Shown: piece after piece, positions 7,085 to 8,124 of the stretch | Layout: each line of letters begins with the position of its first letter | Position numbering within the stretch: the first letter of the stretch is position 1 | Source of the DNA: Chloroflexota bacterium | Lineage (GTDB): Bacteria > Chloroflexota > Anaerolineae > B4-G1 > SLSP01 | DNA length: 8,124 nucleotides | Assembly: GCA_022707665.1 (NCBI GenBank) | Contig: JAKJAE010000105.1 | Coordinates: forward strand, 1-8,124 | Reading direction: 5' to 3' | Made by a program: the position numbers and the translations under genes | Notes under the pieces: generated by a model | The model's input: the letters and a program-made list of their open reading frames with translations, nothing else | Databases searched by the model: none | Told to the model about the DNA's origin: nothing

Positions 7085-8124
7085 ATGGCTACCATACACC
7101 ATTACCGCTCCTGGATCTGGGCCGCCTGGCTTATCTGCCTGGTGGCGGTGTTGGTCCTCAACGGGTGTTCCCCTCACGAGAGGGGGGAGTTGACCCCAAC
7201 GCCGGCACCCGCCTCGCCTACCCCCACGTCGACGCCAATGCTGGCGCCTACGGCGACTGCCAGCCCTCTGCCTACCTCGACCTCCACTCCCACCTCGACA
7301 CCTGACCTGGACGCCTTCGCGGCGACGCAGACTTACGCGGCGACGCAGACTTACGCGGCGACTGCCGAAGCTGGTTGGACCCAGTTGCAGTCTCTGGCCG
7401 GGGATGCCAGGCTCGTGTGCCTGCGCTACGAGGACGTGGATGCGGATGGTACTCCGGAGTGGATTGCGCTGACCCATCAGGAAGGCAGTCCTGCGTCGCG
7501 GCTGGGGGCCTACGTGCTCGACGGGGACACCCACACCATTCTCGAGGCGGCTCCGCCCAAGCCAGGGACAGCAGATGTTGGTTTTGGGCAATACGCCACC
7601 TGCGAGATCGTCACCCGCGATATCAATGCCGATGGCATTGTGGAGATCGCCATCTTTGGCCACGCCGATGGGAGTCGAACCCTGTTGCACGTCTTTGCGT
7701 GGGACGGTGTTGGGTACCGCCGATTGGGCTTTTTCTACGGTGACGCTGGGGTGAGAATCGTCGACGTCGATGGCGATCTCGAGGAAGAGATCTGGGAGGG
7801 CCACCGCATCCAGGGAGCGCCCAGCCTGACCTGGAACGTTGTGTTCACGTGGGAGAGCGATAGCTATGGGTGGACGTCAGAGCATTATGACTGGTATTTC
7901 GCCGACCGGCCCCAGGCCTACCCAACGCATGGACCGGACTATGCCGTGATTGCTTACTACCTGGCGCTGGGGGACCGGGATCTGCCTGGCGCGTACGACC
8001 TGCTTTCGCCCCAGACGCGTGCAGCCTATGAGAGCTGGGCGCTGGGATATGCGACGACGATGCGGGTGAGTGCAGGGAGCGCCCATACGATCCCCGGCAC
8101 CGTGGGAGACACCACGGCCCGCGT
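7085..8124 (+). CDS. Lipoprotein with FG-GAP-like acidic loops and NTF2-like C-terminus (3'-partial)
   Basis: The frame is open to the window edge, with 346 codons visible. Residues 1-27 form a signal peptide ending in a lipobox L25-N-G-C28, so Cys28 is the likely lipidated residue. A Thr/Pro/Ser linker spans about 37-75, followed by two ATQTYA repeats (80-91) made by the 18-nt tandem repeat. Residues 110-240 carry three acidic loops, DVDADGTPE (117-125), DINADGIVE (179-187) and DVDGDLEEE (227-235), resembling the calcium-binding turns of FG-GAP/VCBS beta-propeller repeats. From about 290 a segment (YAVIAYYLALGDRDLPGAYD) resembles the first helices of NTF2-like domains common in lipoproteins. 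The role is probably extracellular binding or sensing, which is inference. The start is uncertain: ATG 7085 has no Shine-Dalgarno because a terminator lies directly upstream. An in-frame ATG at 7049 would add 12 residues encoded by the hairpin, also without a clear ribosome-binding site. Confidence 0.85.
   Translation, partial: MATIHHYRSWIWAAWLICLVAVLVLNGCSPHERGELTPTPAPASPTPTSTPMLAPTATASPLPTSTSTPTSTPDLDAFAATQTYAATQTYAATAEAGWTQLQSLAGDARLVCLRYEDVDADGTPEWIALTHQEGSPASRLGAYVLDGDTHTILEAAPPKPGTADVGFGQYATCEIVTRDINADGIVEIAIFGHADGSRTLLHVFAWDGVGYRRLGFFYGDAGVRIVDVDGDLEEEIWEGHRIQGAPSLTWNVVFTWESDSYGWTSEHYDWYFADRPQAYPTHGPDYAVIAYYLALGDRDLPGAYDLLSPQTRAAYESWALGYATTMRVSAGSAHTIPGTVGDTTAR
7321..7356 (+). repeat. 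18-nt unit in tandem, two copies (locus B)
   Basis: GGCGACGCAGACTTACGC occurs at 7321-7338 and 7339-7356, followed by a partial third copy GGCGAC (7357-7362). The lipoprotein gene reads it as AATQTYAATQTYAAT, one frame away from the GDADLR reading at 2114-2149. It lies between the Thr/Pro linker and the first folded region, a place where extra residues cost little. Confidence 0.95.

Noticed and set aside
7079..7804. 241-residue frame on the - strand opposite the lipoprotein gene
   Set aside because: Low-complexity Arg/Gly-rich translation, including a reading of the 18-nt repeat; the + strand has a signal peptide, lipobox and domain-like motifs.

Overview
The window looks like the chromosome of a GC-rich member of the Chloroflexota (Anaerolineae-like). 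This rests on style, not on a marker gene: a stand-alone MutL/GlmL-family ATPase, proteins with arrays of LPxWL motifs, and surface proteins with Thr-Pro-rich (TPTPT) linkers. All supported genes are on the + strand.

Region 1 (2-6163) is a tight five-gene cluster read as one operon: (a) a large acidic membrane protein, open at the left edge, with ten LPxWL-type motifs and two membrane segments; (b) a six-helix membrane protein starting 2 nt after it; (c) a 587-residue MutL-like ASKHA ATPase; (d) a 350-residue protein with a predicted barrel-sandwich-like N-terminus and a C-terminal KOW-like motif, starting 1 nt after (c); (e) a 107-residue protein of unknown function. The glutamate mutase subunits that normally accompany GlmL are absent here. 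The association suggests a membrane-linked complex around an actin-fold ATPase; its function is unknown.

Region 2 (6164-7080) is a separate transcription unit: a likely sigma70-type promoter, a strong Shine-Dalgarno, an envelope protein with an N-terminal membrane anchor, low-complexity linker and LSQTG/hydrophobic/basic C-terminus, then a strong intrinsic terminator with a UUCG loop.

Region 3 (7085-8124, open at the right edge) encodes a lipoprotein with a Thr/Pro linker, three DxDxDG-like acidic loops (FG-GAP/VCBS style) and the start of an NTF2-like C-terminus.

The most unusual DNA-level signal is an 18-nt unit repeated twice in tandem inside two unrelated genes about 5.2 kb apart. The match is exact over 38 nt, but the genes read it in different frames (GDADLR versus AATQTY). 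Together with the MutL-centred operon, this is what most deserves follow-up.
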